A stretch of 64,000 nt of DNA from CAVSRC01 sp963762605 (GTDB lineage: Bacteria; Pseudomonadota; Alphaproteobacteria; Rhizobiales; Kaistiaceae), in the NCBI GenBank assembly GCA_963762605.1, contig CAVXLJ010000018.1, positions 62,001 to 126,000 of the forward strand. Reading direction: 5' to 3'. This document shows positions 54,170 to 63,917 of the stretch, piece by piece; position 1 is the first letter of the stretch; each line of letters begins with the position of its first letter. Both the position numbers and the translations under genes were made by a program. Under the pieces are notes generated by a model. It was not told the DNA's origin. It saw nothing but the letters and a program-made list of their open reading frames with translations, and did not search any database.

Positions 54170-55802
54170 ATGAACGCCGCCATGATCAGGGCTTTTGCTG
54201 CGCTGGAAGCGCACCGGGCCGCCATTTCCGCCACGCCGCTTCGCCAGCGCTTCGCCGATGACCCAGAGCGCTTTGCCAAGTTCTCGACCAGCTTCGACGG
54301 TTTCCTGCTCGACTATTCCAAGAACCTGATCGACGACGAAGTGATGGCCCGCCTGCTGGCGCTCGCCGAAGCGGCGGAGGTCGAGAAGCGCCGCGACGCC
54401 ATGTTCGCCGGCGAGCCGATCAACGTCACCGAGCACCGTTCGGTCCTCCACGTCGCGCTGCGCGCCAATCGCAACGAGGTCTACAAGTCCGAGGGCGAGA
54501 ACGTCGTGCCCATGGTCCACGAGGTGCTCGACCGCATGGCCGCCTTCGCCGAGGGCGTGCGTGGCGGTTCGATTGCCGGGTCAGGGGGCAAGTTCACCGA
54601 TGTGGTCAATATCGGCATCGGCGGCTCCGACCTCGGCCCGGCGATGGCGACGCTGGCTCTGGCGCCCTTCCATGACGGGCCGCGGCTGCACTTCGTCTCC
54701 AATGTCGATGGCGCCGACATGCGCGATACGCTCGCCGGGCTCGATCCGGCGCGCACGCTGTTCCTGGTTGCCTCGAAGACCTTCACCACCATCGAGACCA
54801 TGACCAACGCGGCCACGGCGCGAAAGTGGATCGTCGACGCCCTGGGCGAGAAACACGTTGCGGCGCATTTCGCCGCCATTTCGACGGCTCTGCCCAAGGT
54901 CGCCGCCTTCGGCATCGGCGAAGAGCGCACCTTCGGCTTCTGGGATTGGGTCGGCGGGCGCTATTCGGTGTGGTCGGCGATCGGCCTGTCGCTGATGATC
55001 GCCATCGGGCCGGAGGACTTTCGCGCGTTTCTGGCCGGCGGGCGGGCGATGGACGGGCATTTCCGGACGGCGCCGCTCTGCTGAGAACATGCCGGTGATC
55101 CTCGGCCTTATCGGCATCTGGTATCGCAACGTCATGGGCTTCCCGGTCTACGCGGTGCTGCCCTACGACAACCGGCTGAAGCGCCTGCCGGCCTATCTGC
55201 AGCAGCTCGACATGGAATCCGACGGCAAGGGCGTCCATCTCGACGGCGAGCCGGTGCGTGGGCCTACCGGCCCCATCGTCTTCGGCGAACCGGGCACCAA
55301 CGGCCAGCACGCCTTCTACCAACTCATCCACCAGGGCACCGACGTGATCCCGGTCGATTTCCTGGTCGGCGCCCATTCCGACGCGCCCGACGATGTCCAC
55401 CAGTCGCTGCTCCTGGCCAACTGCCTGGCGCAGAGCGAGGCGCTGATGCGCGGCAAGACGCTTGAGGAAGCCAAGGCGGAGTTGAAGGCGTCCGGCATGG
55501 CCGCCGCGGCAATCGAGAAGCTGGCGCCACACAAGGTCTTCCCCGGCAGCCGGCCGTCCAACACGATCCTCTATCGCCGGCTCGATCCGCATACGCTCGG
55601 CATGATCATCGCGCTCTACGAGCACAAGATCTTCGTGCAGGGCACGATCTGGGGGATCAACTCGTTCGACCAGTGGGGCGTCGAGCTGGGCAAGGCGCTG
55701 GCCATGGAACTCCTGCCGATGGTTGAGGGCAAGGCGAAGCCGGACAAGCGCGACGCTTCCACCGCCGGGCTGATTGCCGCGATCCACAAGCTCAAGGGGT
55801 AG
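54170..55802 (+). pseudogene. pgi: Glucose-6-phosphate isomerase with a one-base frameshift
   Basis: The sequence codes for a normal Pgi (about 543 residues after correction), which interconverts glucose and fructose 6-phosphates. The first frame runs from ATG 54170 to TGA 55082-55084 and includes VVNIGIGGSDLGPAMA and SKTFTTIETMTNA. The second continues from about 55085 with ENMPVILGLIGIWYRN, HQGTDVIPVDF, VFPGSRPSNTIL and GTIWGINSFDQWGVELGK. An extra T in CTCTGCTGAG (55077-55079) explains the break: CTCGCTGAG would read APLAEN as expected. A sequencing error is a real option since all other residues are conserved. Confidence 0.88.
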
Positions 55803-55829
55803 GCGAGGGCTTCCCGCCCGGCCGGTCGC

Positions 55830-56546
55830 TCACCAGGGAACGGTGCGGCCGAGATAGTCGAGGTATTCCAGGCCGGGCCTTCCCTGCTTGGCAAGCAGGA
55901 CATTCACCAGGCGGGGAACACTCTCCGCGATGGTGAGACGCGCGTCCGGGCCGCCGAGGTCGGTGCGCACCCAGCCTGGTGCCATCACCACCAGCGCGCG
56001 CGGCGTCCCCGCCTGGCGGGCGGCGAAGCTGCGCATGTACATGTTCAGCGCCGCCTTGCTGCCACGATAGACCTCGCGCATGCCCATCGTGTTGTTGGCG
56101 AAGCTGCCCTGCCCGGACGACATCACGCCGATCAGCCCGGTTGCGGATACGTTGTCCGCCAAGCTCTCGACGACGCGCATCGGGCTCAGCGCATTGGTGA
56201 CCATGACCTCGACGAAATCGCCGGTCGATACCTGACCGATCGTCTGGGTCGGATCGCGGTTGGTGATGCCGGCGTTGACGAACAGCATGTCGAACGTCCT
56301 GCCGGACAAACGCTGACGCAGCGCTGCGATCTGCTCCGGCTCGGTCATGTCCAGCGTCTCGATCTCGACCCGGCCGGCGTATTGGTCAGCGAGATCGTGG
56401 AGCTGGGTGCGAGCCTTGCCGCGCACGGTGCCGACGACGGTCCATCCCTTTTTCAGGAACTCCTCCGCCATGGCATGGCCGAGGCCGCGCGAGGCGCCGA
56501 TGAGGAGGATGGTGCGGGCCGAACGGCTGGAAGCGGCTGTCGACAT
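55830..56546 (-). CDS. Short-chain dehydrogenase/reductase
   Basis: The 238-residue NAD(P)-dependent oxidoreductase has the cofactor loop LIGASRGLGHA near residue 15, NAGI near 91, the catalytic Ser in GVMSSGQGS and Tyr-x-x-x-Lys in VYRGSKAALN near 160. Arg and Lys after the first strand favour NADP. The substrate is unknown. It is divergent from a LysR regulator that may control it. Confidence 0.9.
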   Translation of the reverse strand: MSTAASSRSARTILLIGASRGLGHAMAEEFLKKGWTVVGTVRGKARTQLHDLADQYAGRVEIETLDMTEPEQIAALRQRLSGRTFDMLFVNAGITNRDPTQTIGQVSTGDFVEVMVTNALSPMRVVESLADNVSATGLIGVMSSGQGSFANNTMGMREVYRGSKAALNMYMRSFAARQAGTPRALVVMAPGWVRTDLGGPDARLTIAESVPRLVNVLLAKQGRPGLEYLDYLGRTVPW

Positions 56547-56596
56547 GGGGTGCGTGCCTTTCGGTGGTGGGCTTGACCGAAGAGATAAGCAGCCGC

Positions 56597-56616
56597 ATGC
56601 GTGGCGCCAGACGCAT
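56597..56616. promoter_or_regulatory. Inverted repeat between the SDR and LysR genes
   Basis: ATGCGT and ACGCAT arms flank GGCGCCAG in the 127-base divergent region. It is a possible operator of the LysR regulator; an AT-rich stretch (56617-56640) beside it could hold the promoters. Confidence 0.35.
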
Positions 56617-56673
56617 CGAAATCAAAGTATAGTTGCATCTAGCGCCATATCAGGCGGAGGGGACGGAGTTTTC

Positions 56674-57645
56674 ATGAACAACGCCGACGTCGATCTGAAC
56701 CTGCTGGTCGCGCTGGATGCGCTGCTTGCAGAGGGCAGTGTGGCCGGGGCGGCCCGCCGCCTTGGGCTGAGTTCGTCCGCCATGAGCCGGGCTCTCTCTC
56801 GCCTCCGCTCGGCGACCGGCGACCCGCTGCTGGTGCGCGCCGGGCGCGGGCTGGCGCCGACGCCGCGCGCCGCCGAGTTGCGCGAACGCGTCCATTCGTT
56901 GACGCGCGACGTGCAATCAGTCCTGCGGCCGGCTGCCAGCGACCTGAACATCGCGATGCTCGAACGGACGTTCACGATCCGCGCCAATGAGGGGTTCACG
57001 GAACTCTTCGCCGCGCCTCTGGTGGCCGCGATCACCGGGGCCGCGCCGCGTGTCCGCCTGCGCTTTGCGCCCAAGCCCGAAAAGGATGCGCGCGCCCTCA
57101 GGGAGGGGCTGATCGATCTGGAAATCGGCGTCCTCGGCGCATCGCCGCCGGAAGCGCGGGCGCAGATGCTGTTTCGCGATAGGTTCGTCGGCGTCGCGCG
57201 CGCCGGCCATCCGCTGCTGTCGGGTGGCGCGATCACGCCCGAGCGATACGCCGCCTGCCGCCATGTCGTAGCATCGCGCCGGGGATCGTTCACCGGCCCG
57301 GCCGACGATGCGCTGGAAGCGCTCGGCCTCAGGCGGACCGTGGTCGCCGTGGTGCCAGGCTTTGCCGACGTCGTGCGCATCGTTCGCTCCTCGGACCTGA
57401 TCGGCCTCGTGACGCGGTCGTTTCTTGGCAGCATCGTCGAGGATGGCGAAGGGGGAGGCGTCGGCGTCCGGGGCTTCGCGCTTCCGGTCGCGACGCCCGA
57501 GATCACGGTGTCGGCCATGTGGCATCCGCGCATGGATGCCGATGCGGCGCATCGCTGGCTGCGGAATACGGTGATAGAGGTCTGTCGCGGTGACCGCCGC
57601 GTGGCTGCCGCGTCAGCAAAGCACATCGATGGCGGGGGCGGGTGA
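56674..57645 (+). CDS. LysR-family transcriptional regulator
   Basis: The 323-residue protein has an N-terminal helix-turn-helix (about 8-65; GSVAGAARRLGLSSSAMSRALSRLR) and a type 2 periplasmic-binding-like effector domain from about 90. ATG 56674 with GGAG eight bases upstream gives the standard NADVDLNLLVALDALL start. It is divergent from the SDR gene, which is its probable target. The C-terminus has a Gly-rich tail. The inducer is unknown. Confidence 0.88.
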   Translation: MNNADVDLNLLVALDALLAEGSVAGAARRLGLSSSAMSRALSRLRSATGDPLLVRAGRGLAPTPRAAELRERVHSLTRDVQSVLRPAASDLNIAMLERTFTIRANEGFTELFAAPLVAAITGAAPRVRLRFAPKPEKDARALREGLIDLEIGVLGASPPEARAQMLFRDRFVGVARAGHPLLSGGAITPERYAACRHVVASRRGSFTGPADDALEALGLRRTVVAVVPGFADVVRIVRSSDLIGLVTRSFLGSIVEDGEGGGVGVRGFALPVATPEITVSAMWHPRMDADAAHRWLRNTVIEVCRGDRRVAAASAKHIDGGGG

Positions 57646-57681
57646 GGCCATGACGGGCCAGAGGGGACGGGAGGCGAAACC

Positions 57682-58254
57682 ATGAATAATGGTGTCTGGC
57701 TCAACGAGCCGAAGTTCTGGTCGCTGAAAGACGGCGTTCTTGACGTCACGACCGACGCGGAAACCGACTTCTGGCGCGAGACCCATTACGATTTCGTCCA
57801 CGATAACGGGCACTTCTACGGGTTTCCTACGGCCGGTGCCTTCACCGCAGAGGTCCGCATCCGCGGCCGCTGCGAGGCGCTCTACGACCAGGCGGGCATC
57901 ATGGTGCGGCTCGACGAGCGCCGCTGGGTGAAGGCGGGAATCGAACTTTCTGACGGGCGTGCGATGCTCTCCAGCGTGCTCACCGACGGCCGCTCGGACT
58001 GGGCGACCGGCCCCTATGAGCACGACGCGGGCGATTTCTGGATGCGGGCGACGGTGGCCGACGGCGTGCTGCGCCTGCAGGCCTCGGCTGATGGTACGGT
58101 GTGGCCGCTCGTCCGTCTGGCGCCGTTCCCGAAGGCAAAGTCCTATTCGGTCGGCCCAATGGCCTGCTCGCCGACCCGCGCGGGCTTGAACGTGCGCTTC
58201 TCGGACTTCCGCCTGAGCGCGCCGACGGGAAAGGACCTGCACGACCTCAGTTGA
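57682..58254 (+). CDS. DUF1349 domain protein
   Basis: The 190-residue protein covers the DUF1349 family, a concanavalin-like beta-sandwich: WLNEPKFWSLKDGVLDVTTD, then TDFWRETHYDF, YDQAGIMVRLDERRWVKAGIE and VGPMACSPTRAGLNVRFSDF. No signal peptide, so it is cytoplasmic. Members are often linked to sugar or glycan metabolism but have no fixed function. GGGAGG lies seven bases before the ATG; it follows the LysR gene by 36 bases. Confidence 0.88.
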   Translation: MNNGVWLNEPKFWSLKDGVLDVTTDAETDFWRETHYDFVHDNGHFYGFPTAGAFTAEVRIRGRCEALYDQAGIMVRLDERRWVKAGIELSDGRAMLSSVLTDGRSDWATGPYEHDAGDFWMRATVADGVLRLQASADGTVWPLVRLAPFPKAKSYSVGPMACSPTRAGLNVRFSDFRLSAPTGKDLHDLS

Positions 58255-58285
58255 ACCGGCGGACCGGCGGCTCTTTGCACGCCCG

Positions 58286-59146
58286 TCAGGCTTCGGCAAG
58301 CGTCGGCTCCAGCGCGTCGATCGTCTGCTGGACGATCTCGGCGGGCACCTCGCGCGAGAGGGAAGAGAGGATCGCCGGCGTGTCGTAGGCACTACGCAGG
58401 CGGGCATAGAGCGCCTGTGCCAGGTCATTCCGTCCGGCGCGCAGGCTGGTGACGATCAGGCCGAAGCCGTTCAGCGACATCAGCGTCTTTTCCGGAAGCT
58501 GCGCATAGATCGCCAGTACCTCCGCGTCGCTCTCGTGGCGGAAGAAATTCGATTGCGCATGGAAGCCGAAGGTCGGTTTGCCGGGGTAGCGCTGCTCGTA
58601 GGAGAAACGGGCCGCCATTTCGGGCGGGGCGAAGCGGATGGCGAAGTCGCGCTCCAGCGTCGGCCTGAGGATCTCCGAGATCGTCCAGTCTTCGTTGACG
58701 CCCGGCACCACCGGCAGCTTCGCCAGCGCCTGCATCAGCTTGCGGCTCCTCAGCGAGAAGCCGCCATTGCCGACTACCACCCGGCCGTCGCGGAAGATCG
58801 GCGCGCCGACGTAGTCGTAGTTGCGGAAGCGCTTGTCCCAGGCCGCCGCATTGACCACATAGCCGTCCCATTGCACGACCAGCGCATAGGCCGTCCTGAT
58901 GTGGCGGCCCATCTCCTTCAGGCAGAAGCGCGAATAATCGTCGAGCGACGTCAGCTTGGGGATGGCGATGTGGCGGAAATCGCCGGCCACCGCCACGTCG
59001 GAGAACAGGATCGCCTCGGCGAAGGCGCAACGTTCCATGGAAATCTGCAGCGCGCGTGCGGCGAGCTCCGGCGTCACCGAATCCGCCGCGCAGACCGTCA
59101 CATCGGAGAGGAGGGGCCGCCGGCCCTTGCTGCCGCTGGCTGTCAT
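58286..59146 (-). CDS. DUF5672 glycosyltransferase-like protein
   Basis: The 286-residue protein has the DUF5672 pattern: HIAIPKLTSLDDYSRFCLKEM, VVQWDGYVVNAAAWDKRF, YDYVGAPIF and VVGNGGFSLRSRKLMQAL, then EDWTISE and FGFHAQSNFF. These elements resemble nucleotide-sugar transferases of the GT-A type, so transfer of a sugar is likely but donor and acceptor are unknown. It is a single gene, convergent with the DUF1349 gene. Confidence 0.85.
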   Translation of the reverse strand: MTASGSKGRRPLLSDVTVCAADSVTPELAARALQISMERCAFAEAILFSDVAVAGDFRHIAIPKLTSLDDYSRFCLKEMGRHIRTAYALVVQWDGYVVNAAAWDKRFRNYDYVGAPIFRDGRVVVGNGGFSLRSRKLMQALAKLPVVPGVNEDWTISEILRPTLERDFAIRFAPPEMAARFSYEQRYPGKPTFGFHAQSNFFRHESDAEVLAIYAQLPEKTLMSLNGFGLIVTSLRAGRNDLAQALYARLRSAYDTPAILSSLSREVPAEIVQQTIDALEPTLAEA

Positions 59147-59340
59147 GCGCGCCTTTCGTGCCGCGGATAGTGCCCGGAAGCGGAATCTAGCATGCCCGGC
59201 GCGGTCCGCGACCGGTGCCGCCGAAGCGGTTGCCTTTTTTCCGACGATCTGGTCCCATCGGCGAGGTTTTCCGGTCGCCGGCCGGCTTTCATTCCATTGC
59301 CTTGCTGAAGGAGAGGCGGCCCGTTCGGGTCGTGCCCAAT

Positions 59341-61665
59341 ATGAACAACGTCGCTCCCCCCAAATACGGCATGGGCGCGCCCGTCCGGCGCAAGGAGGAC
59401 CGTGCGTTCGTCACCGGCCGTGGCCGTTTCGTCGACGACCATGCGCCGGAGGGGACGCTTCACGCTGCTGTGCTGCGCTCGGCCATGGCGCACGCGCGCT
59501 TCCGCCTCGGCGACCTGTCAGAGGTCGCCGCCTTGCCCGGCGTGCGGTTGATCCTCACTCATGCCGATCTCGACGGCATCGGCGATCTGCCCTGCAAGGT
59601 CGAGCTGCGCCAGACCGATGGTACCCACCAGAAGACGCCGCCGCGTCCGCTGCTTGCCAGGGACACCGTGCGCCATGTCGGCGATCCGATCGCCTTCGTG
59701 GTCGCCGACGATATCGAGACGGCGCGCAGTGCTGCGGAAGCGATCGAAGTGGACTATGATCCGCTGGCACCGGTCGTCGGGATGAAGGCGGCGGTGGCGC
59801 CGGGCGCCCCGCCGGTGTGGCCGGAATTCGGCACCAATGTCGCCTTCGAGATTGCCCGCGGCGAGAAGCCTCACACAGAGGCGGCGTTCGCCTCGGCCGC
59901 GCTTGTGTCGCGCATCGAGGTGGTCAACAATCGCGTCGTCGCCAACTACATGGAAACGCGCGGCGTCATCGCCGAATACGACGCCGACAGCGACCGCTTC
60001 ACGCTGACCATGGGGACCCAGGGCGGTCACGAGCAACGCGACATCATCGCCGAGGACATCCTGAAGATCCCGCCGCGCAAGATCCGCGTCATCACGCCCG
60101 ATGTCGGCGGCGGCTTCGGTACCAAGATTTTCGTCTATCACGAGTACCCGTTGGCGGCGATCGCCGCCAGGAAGCTCGGCCGACCGGTGAAGTGGATCGG
60201 CGAGCGCTCGGAGCATTTCCTGGCCGATTGCCACGGCCGCGACAACATCACGATAGCCGAGATGGCGATGGACGCCGAGGGCAGGTTTCTCGCCATGCGC
60301 GTCGACACGCTCGCCAACATGGGCGCCTATCTCAACCAGGTCGGGCCGGATATCCCCTTTGGCGGAATGACGATGCTGACCGGGGTCTATGACATTCCAC
60401 ATCTGTGGGCGCTCACCCGCGGCGTCTACACCAACACCCAGCCGGTCGACGCCTATCGCGGCGCCGGCCGTCCGGAGGCAGCGTATCTGATCGAGCGGCT
60501 GGTCGATGTCTGCGGACGCGACACCGGGCTGGGCCCCGTCGAGATCCGCCGGCGGAACTTCATCCGGCCGGCACAGATGCCCTATCGCACCCATGGCGGG
60601 CGCATCTACGATTCCGGCGAATTCGACGGGCACATGGAGCGGGCGCTCAAGCTTGCCGACTGGCAGGGCTTTCCGGCGCGCGCGGTGGTGGCGGCGGAGG
60701 CCGGCAAGATCCGCGGGCTGGGTCTGGCCACCTATATCGAGGCCTGTGCCTTCCCCGGCAAGGAAGGCGCCACCGTGCGGCTCAACCAGGACGGCACCGC
60801 GACGCTGCTCATCGGCACCCAGTCCAACGGCCAGGGCCATGCCACCGCCTATGCCCAGTTCATCGCCGGTCCTCTCGGCCTCGAATACGACCAGATCGAA
60901 GTCATCCAGGGCGACACCGACCAGGTGGCGAGCGGCGAGGGGACGGGCGGCTCGCGCTCGATCCCGCTCGGCGCCGTTTCGGTCGATCGCGCCGCGGTCA
61001 AGCTCGCCGGCCAGATCAAGCGCATCGCCGCCGAGATGCTGGAGACGACGGCGGACGAACTGGAGATCGCCGCCGGGGCCGTGCGGGTTGCCGGCACCAA
61101 TCGCGGCATGACGCTGGCGGAACTCGCCCGCTCGTCCGAGGACCATGGCAAGCTCACCGCCTATGACGACAGCTTCGAGCAGCCCGAGCCGACCTATCCC
61201 AATGGCAGCCACATCGCCGAGGTCGAGATCGACCCGGAGACCGGGGTCACGGAGATCGTCGGCTACTGGATCGTCGACGATTTCGGCGTGACGGTGAATC
61301 CGCTGCTGCTCGAGGGCCAGGTGCATGGCGGCATCGTGCAGGGCATCGGCCAGGCGCTCTTTGAGAACACCGTCTACGATGCCGACGGCCAGCTGCTCAC
61401 CGCCACCTTCATGGACTACGCCATGCCGCGCGCCGACGGCGTGCCGTGGTTCCAGTTCGAGACGCGCAACGTGCCGTGCCTGACCAATGCGCTGGGCATC
61501 AAGGGGGCGGGCGAGGCGGGCTCGATCGGCTCCTGTCCGGCGGTGATGAACGCCATCGCCGACGCGCTCCACCGCGCCTATGGGGTGGCCGACATCGACA
61601 TGCCGGCAACGCCGGAGAAGGTGTGGCAGGCCATCCAGGCGGCCAAGGCCGCCAAGGCGGCTTAA
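59341..61665 (+). CDS. Xanthine/CO dehydrogenase-family molybdopterin-binding large subunit
   Basis: The 774-residue protein resembles CoxL: N-terminal hammerhead region (GMGAPVRRKEDRAFVTGRGRFVDD), TPDVGGGFGTK near 255, the active-site loop AYRGAGRPEA near 370, and KGAGEAGSIGSCPAV with the catalytic Glu near 723. AYRGAGR is the form II type, not the AYRCSFR of true CO dehydrogenase, so the substrate is probably an aldehyde or heterocycle. The medium (FAD) and small (2Fe-2S) subunits that it needs are not adjacent. ATG 59341 lacks a close ribosome-binding site. Confidence 0.9.
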   Translation: MNNVAPPKYGMGAPVRRKEDRAFVTGRGRFVDDHAPEGTLHAAVLRSAMAHARFRLGDLSEVAALPGVRLILTHADLDGIGDLPCKVELRQTDGTHQKTPPRPLLARDTVRHVGDPIAFVVADDIETARSAAEAIEVDYDPLAPVVGMKAAVAPGAPPVWPEFGTNVAFEIARGEKPHTEAAFASAALVSRIEVVNNRVVANYMETRGVIAEYDADSDRFTLTMGTQGGHEQRDIIAEDILKIPPRKIRVITPDVGGGFGTKIFVYHEYPLAAIAARKLGRPVKWIGERSEHFLADCHGRDNITIAEMAMDAEGRFLAMRVDTLANMGAYLNQVGPDIPFGGMTMLTGVYDIPHLWALTRGVYTNTQPVDAYRGAGRPEAAYLIERLVDVCGRDTGLGPVEIRRRNFIRPAQMPYRTHGGRIYDSGEFDGHMERALKLADWQGFPARAVVAAEAGKIRGLGLATYIEACAFPGKEGATVRLNQDGTATLLIGTQSNGQGHATAYAQFIAGPLGLEYDQIEVIQGDTDQVASGEGTGGSRSIPLGAVSVDRAAVKLAGQIKRIAAEMLETTADELEIAAGAVRVAGTNRGMTLAELARSSEDHGKLTAYDDSFEQPEPTYPNGSHIAEVEIDPETGVTEIVGYWIVDDFGVTVNPLLLEGQVHGGIVQGIGQALFENTVYDADGQLLTATFMDYAMPRADGVPWFQFETRNVPCLTNALGIKGAGEAGSIGSCPAVMNAIADALHRAYGVADIDMPATPEKVWQAIQAAKAAKAA

Positions 61666-61684
61666 GCGACCATGAGTTCCGCCA

Positions 61685-61705
61685 ACCCTCCCTTTGCGGG
61701 AGGGT
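61685..61705 (+). terminator. Hairpin after the molybdopterin dehydrogenase gene
   Basis: A perfect 8-bp stem (61685-61692 with 61698-61705; ACCCTCCC/GGGAGGGT) lies 20 bases after the stop codon. It lacks a U-run. Confidence 0.5.
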
Positions 61706-61834
61706 CGAAGCGCCATAGGCGCCTCGGGGAAGTGCGAAACGGGCCCCGGGGCGGGTGGCTGCGGTCGTGAATGACCCAAAGCCGCCGTGCGCGTCCGTCA
61801 TGAGACCGTGGACTGTCCCCCGTTATCGTCAGCT

Positions 61835-62647
61835 TCATTCCACAGCATACCCACCGGAGGGGTCGCCGATGATGTGGTACTCGATGCCGCGGATACTGTG
61901 TGCGGTATCGGTGAAGGAGCTCCAGTAGCTGCCGATCAACTTTCGGCAGTTGGACAAAGTGTAGAGATCGACCACTGCATCACGGATGGCCTGAGGGTCG
62001 CTGCGTGCCAGGCTGGACTTTTCATGTACCACGATCCGGCCGGGAAACTTCGCCTGCAAGTGGGCCTCGACGGCGGGATCATCGGTGGCTAGGAAAAAAC
62101 GCGCATTAGCGTTGCGCTCGATCTCCTCCCGCATGGCTGCCTCGAAACCCTCGACGGGACTGCGCTGGATTGAACGCACGCTGTCAGTGCGGCGGATGTG
62201 TATTCCCACCAGTTCGTCTCTGCCGTATCGGTCAATACGTGCCAATAAATCCGGCAGCGGCTGAAACATAGCAAAGGGTTTTTGCACCGGCCAAAACGGG
62301 CTGTGGGTTCTCAAGTAGGCGTGGCGACACTGGGTGATGCGTTGTGCCAGTAGTTTCGATCCCAGCAAGGATTTGACATCGGGCTGCCTCAAATAACAGC
62401 ATTTGAGCGGCGGGCTGTTGAGAACGCGGATCGCACGGCTCAGTATCTGGCGCCCGACGTGGGTGCGGATATTGATGACGTGGATGCCAGCTGGCTGCTC
62501 GAACAGATCATGGAAGGTGGCGTTCAGCTCAGGCCCCAAAAACCACAGTACCGCCAGTCTAGCCTGTAATTCAGCCGCGAGGGCGCCGGCGGCGTCGACC
62601 GCTCGCAAGCGATTGCACAGGCCATGGATCGGCTGAATGACCAGCAT
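61835..62647 (-). CDS. Fucosyltransferase-like protein (GT23 / O-FucT fold)
   Basis: The 270-residue protein has QPIHGLCNRLRAVDAAGALA at the start, GIHIRRTDSVRS near 148, the GDP-sugar-binding HxRRxD-type motif, and DAVVDLYTLSNCRKLIGSYWSSFTD near 225. These are hallmarks of alpha-1,6-fucosyltransferases and protein O-fucosyltransferases, which use GDP-fucose. It is shorter than NodZ. Its codon choice looks less GC-biased than the neighbours, which hints at transfer. The acceptor may be an envelope polysaccharide; the DUF5672 gene nearby fits a surface-glycan theme. Confidence 0.75.
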   Translation of the reverse strand: MLVIQPIHGLCNRLRAVDAAGALAAELQARLAVLWFLGPELNATFHDLFEQPAGIHVINIRTHVGRQILSRAIRVLNSPPLKCCYLRQPDVKSLLGSKLLAQRITQCRHAYLRTHSPFWPVQKPFAMFQPLPDLLARIDRYGRDELVGIHIRRTDSVRSIQRSPVEGFEAAMREEIERNANARFFLATDDPAVEAHLQAKFPGRIVVHEKSSLARSDPQAIRDAVVDLYTLSNCRKLIGSYWSSFTDTAHSIRGIEYHIIGDPSGGYAVE

Positions 62648-62963
62648 AGGATGCTTTCAAGGGTGAATTGCTGACTTCTTCACGGGGCGTCATCAGTCAA
62701 AACATAGCGGCACCGAACCCATTCGCGCAACGATAGCTCGCGCGACGGGCGGACGCGTTAGTTCATAAACGTAGTTCTGCCAGCGGGGAAATTTGTGCCG
62801 ATCGCGCGGCACGGTGCGGATCGGCCCCCATTGGGTGGTCCGGGTTGAATGTCAGTTCAAGGTTGTTGGTTGAGCCAGTTTGTCCGGGGCAGCCGGTAGA
62901 GCGGGCCAAGCGGCGAATTCCCCGCTTGCCTGACTCGCGGGCGTGTGATCCGGTGACGGCTCC

Positions 62964-63917
62964 ATGGAGCCTCCCTTCGAACGGGCGCAGCCGGGCGTCG
63001 GAATCGCGCTCAAGCTCACGTCCACCATCGTCTTCACGCTGATGTCGACGCTCGTGAAACTGGCGAGCGCGGACTATCCGATCGGCGAGATTGTCTTCTT
63101 CCGCAGCTTCTTTGCGCTGGTGCCGGTGCTTCTGTGGGTGGCGGCGCGCGGGCGCTTCCCGGAGGTGTTGTACACCCGGAAGATCCACCGCCATTTCTTC
63201 CGCTCGGCGACCGGCGCCATCAGCATGTTCGCCGGCTTCACCGCGCTGTCGCTGCTGCCGATCGCCGATGCCACCGCCATCGGTTATGCGGCACCGCTGA
63301 TGACGGTCGTGCTGGCCGTCATCTTTCTCGGCGAGAAGGTGCGCATCTATCGCTGGTCGGCGGTCGTGATCGGCTTCATCGGCGTGCTGGTCATCCTGTC
63401 GGATTATGTTGGCCCGGCCGCCACCGGCGCACACGAGCGCAGCACCACCGGCGCGCTCATTGCCGTTGCCGGAGCGCTCCTCGGCGCCTTCGCCTCCACT
63501 CAGGTGCGCGACATGGTGCGCTTCGAGGCGCCGTCGACCATCGTGATCTATTTTTCGCTGTTCTGCGCCATGGCCGGCCTCGTCAGCATCCCGTTCACGC
63601 CCTGGGTGATGCCCGGCCCGCTCGATTCCGCCACGCTGGTCGGCGCCGGCATCTTCGGTGGCATCGGCCAGGTGACCATGACGCAGAGCTTCCGCCACGC
63701 CGACGCATCGGTGATCGCGCCCTTCGATTACACCTCGATGATCTGGGCGCTGATCGTCAGCCTGGTCGTGTTCAACACCTGGCCGAGCGGCATCATGCTC
63801 GTCGGCACCGCCATCGTCATCGGCGCCGGGCTGTTCGTCATCTATCGCGAGCGCCGCCTTGGCATCGAGCGCAACCGCTCGAAGCAGGCGCAGACACCGA
63901 CCACGCCGTTGACATGA
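62964..63917 (+). CDS. EamA/DMT-family transporter
   Basis: The 317-residue protein has ten hydrophobic helices in two EamA repeats (about 12-140 and 165-300), with EIVFFRSFFALVPV, FLGEKVRIYRWSAVVIGFIGV and the second copy FDYTSMIWALIVSL, then GTAIVIGAGLFVIYRERR. These drug/metabolite transporters usually export amino acids, nucleosides or other small metabolites. The C-terminal tail is basic. ATG 62964 lacks a strong ribosome-binding site; the family start agrees. Beyond it, 63918-64000 shows no complete gene. Confidence 0.88.
   Translation: MEPPFERAQPGVGIALKLTSTIVFTLMSTLVKLASADYPIGEIVFFRSFFALVPVLLWVAARGRFPEVLYTRKIHRHFFRSATGAISMFAGFTALSLLPIADATAIGYAAPLMTVVLAVIFLGEKVRIYRWSAVVIGFIGVLVILSDYVGPAATGAHERSTTGALIAVAGALLGAFASTQVRDMVRFEAPSTIVIYFSLFCAMAGLVSIPFTPWVMPGPLDSATLVGAGIFGGIGQVTMTQSFRHADASVIAPFDYTSMIWALIVSLVVFNTWPSGIMLVGTAIVIGAGLFVIYRERRLGIERNRSKQAQTPTTPLT

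Noticed and set aside
59518..61779. 753-codon open frame antisense to the molybdopterin dehydrogenase gene
   Set aside because: Mirror of the coding strand, without motifs or a ribosome-binding site.
61835..62647. Assignment as NodZ
   Set aside because: Motifs are shared, but the protein is clearly shorter and no nod genes are present.
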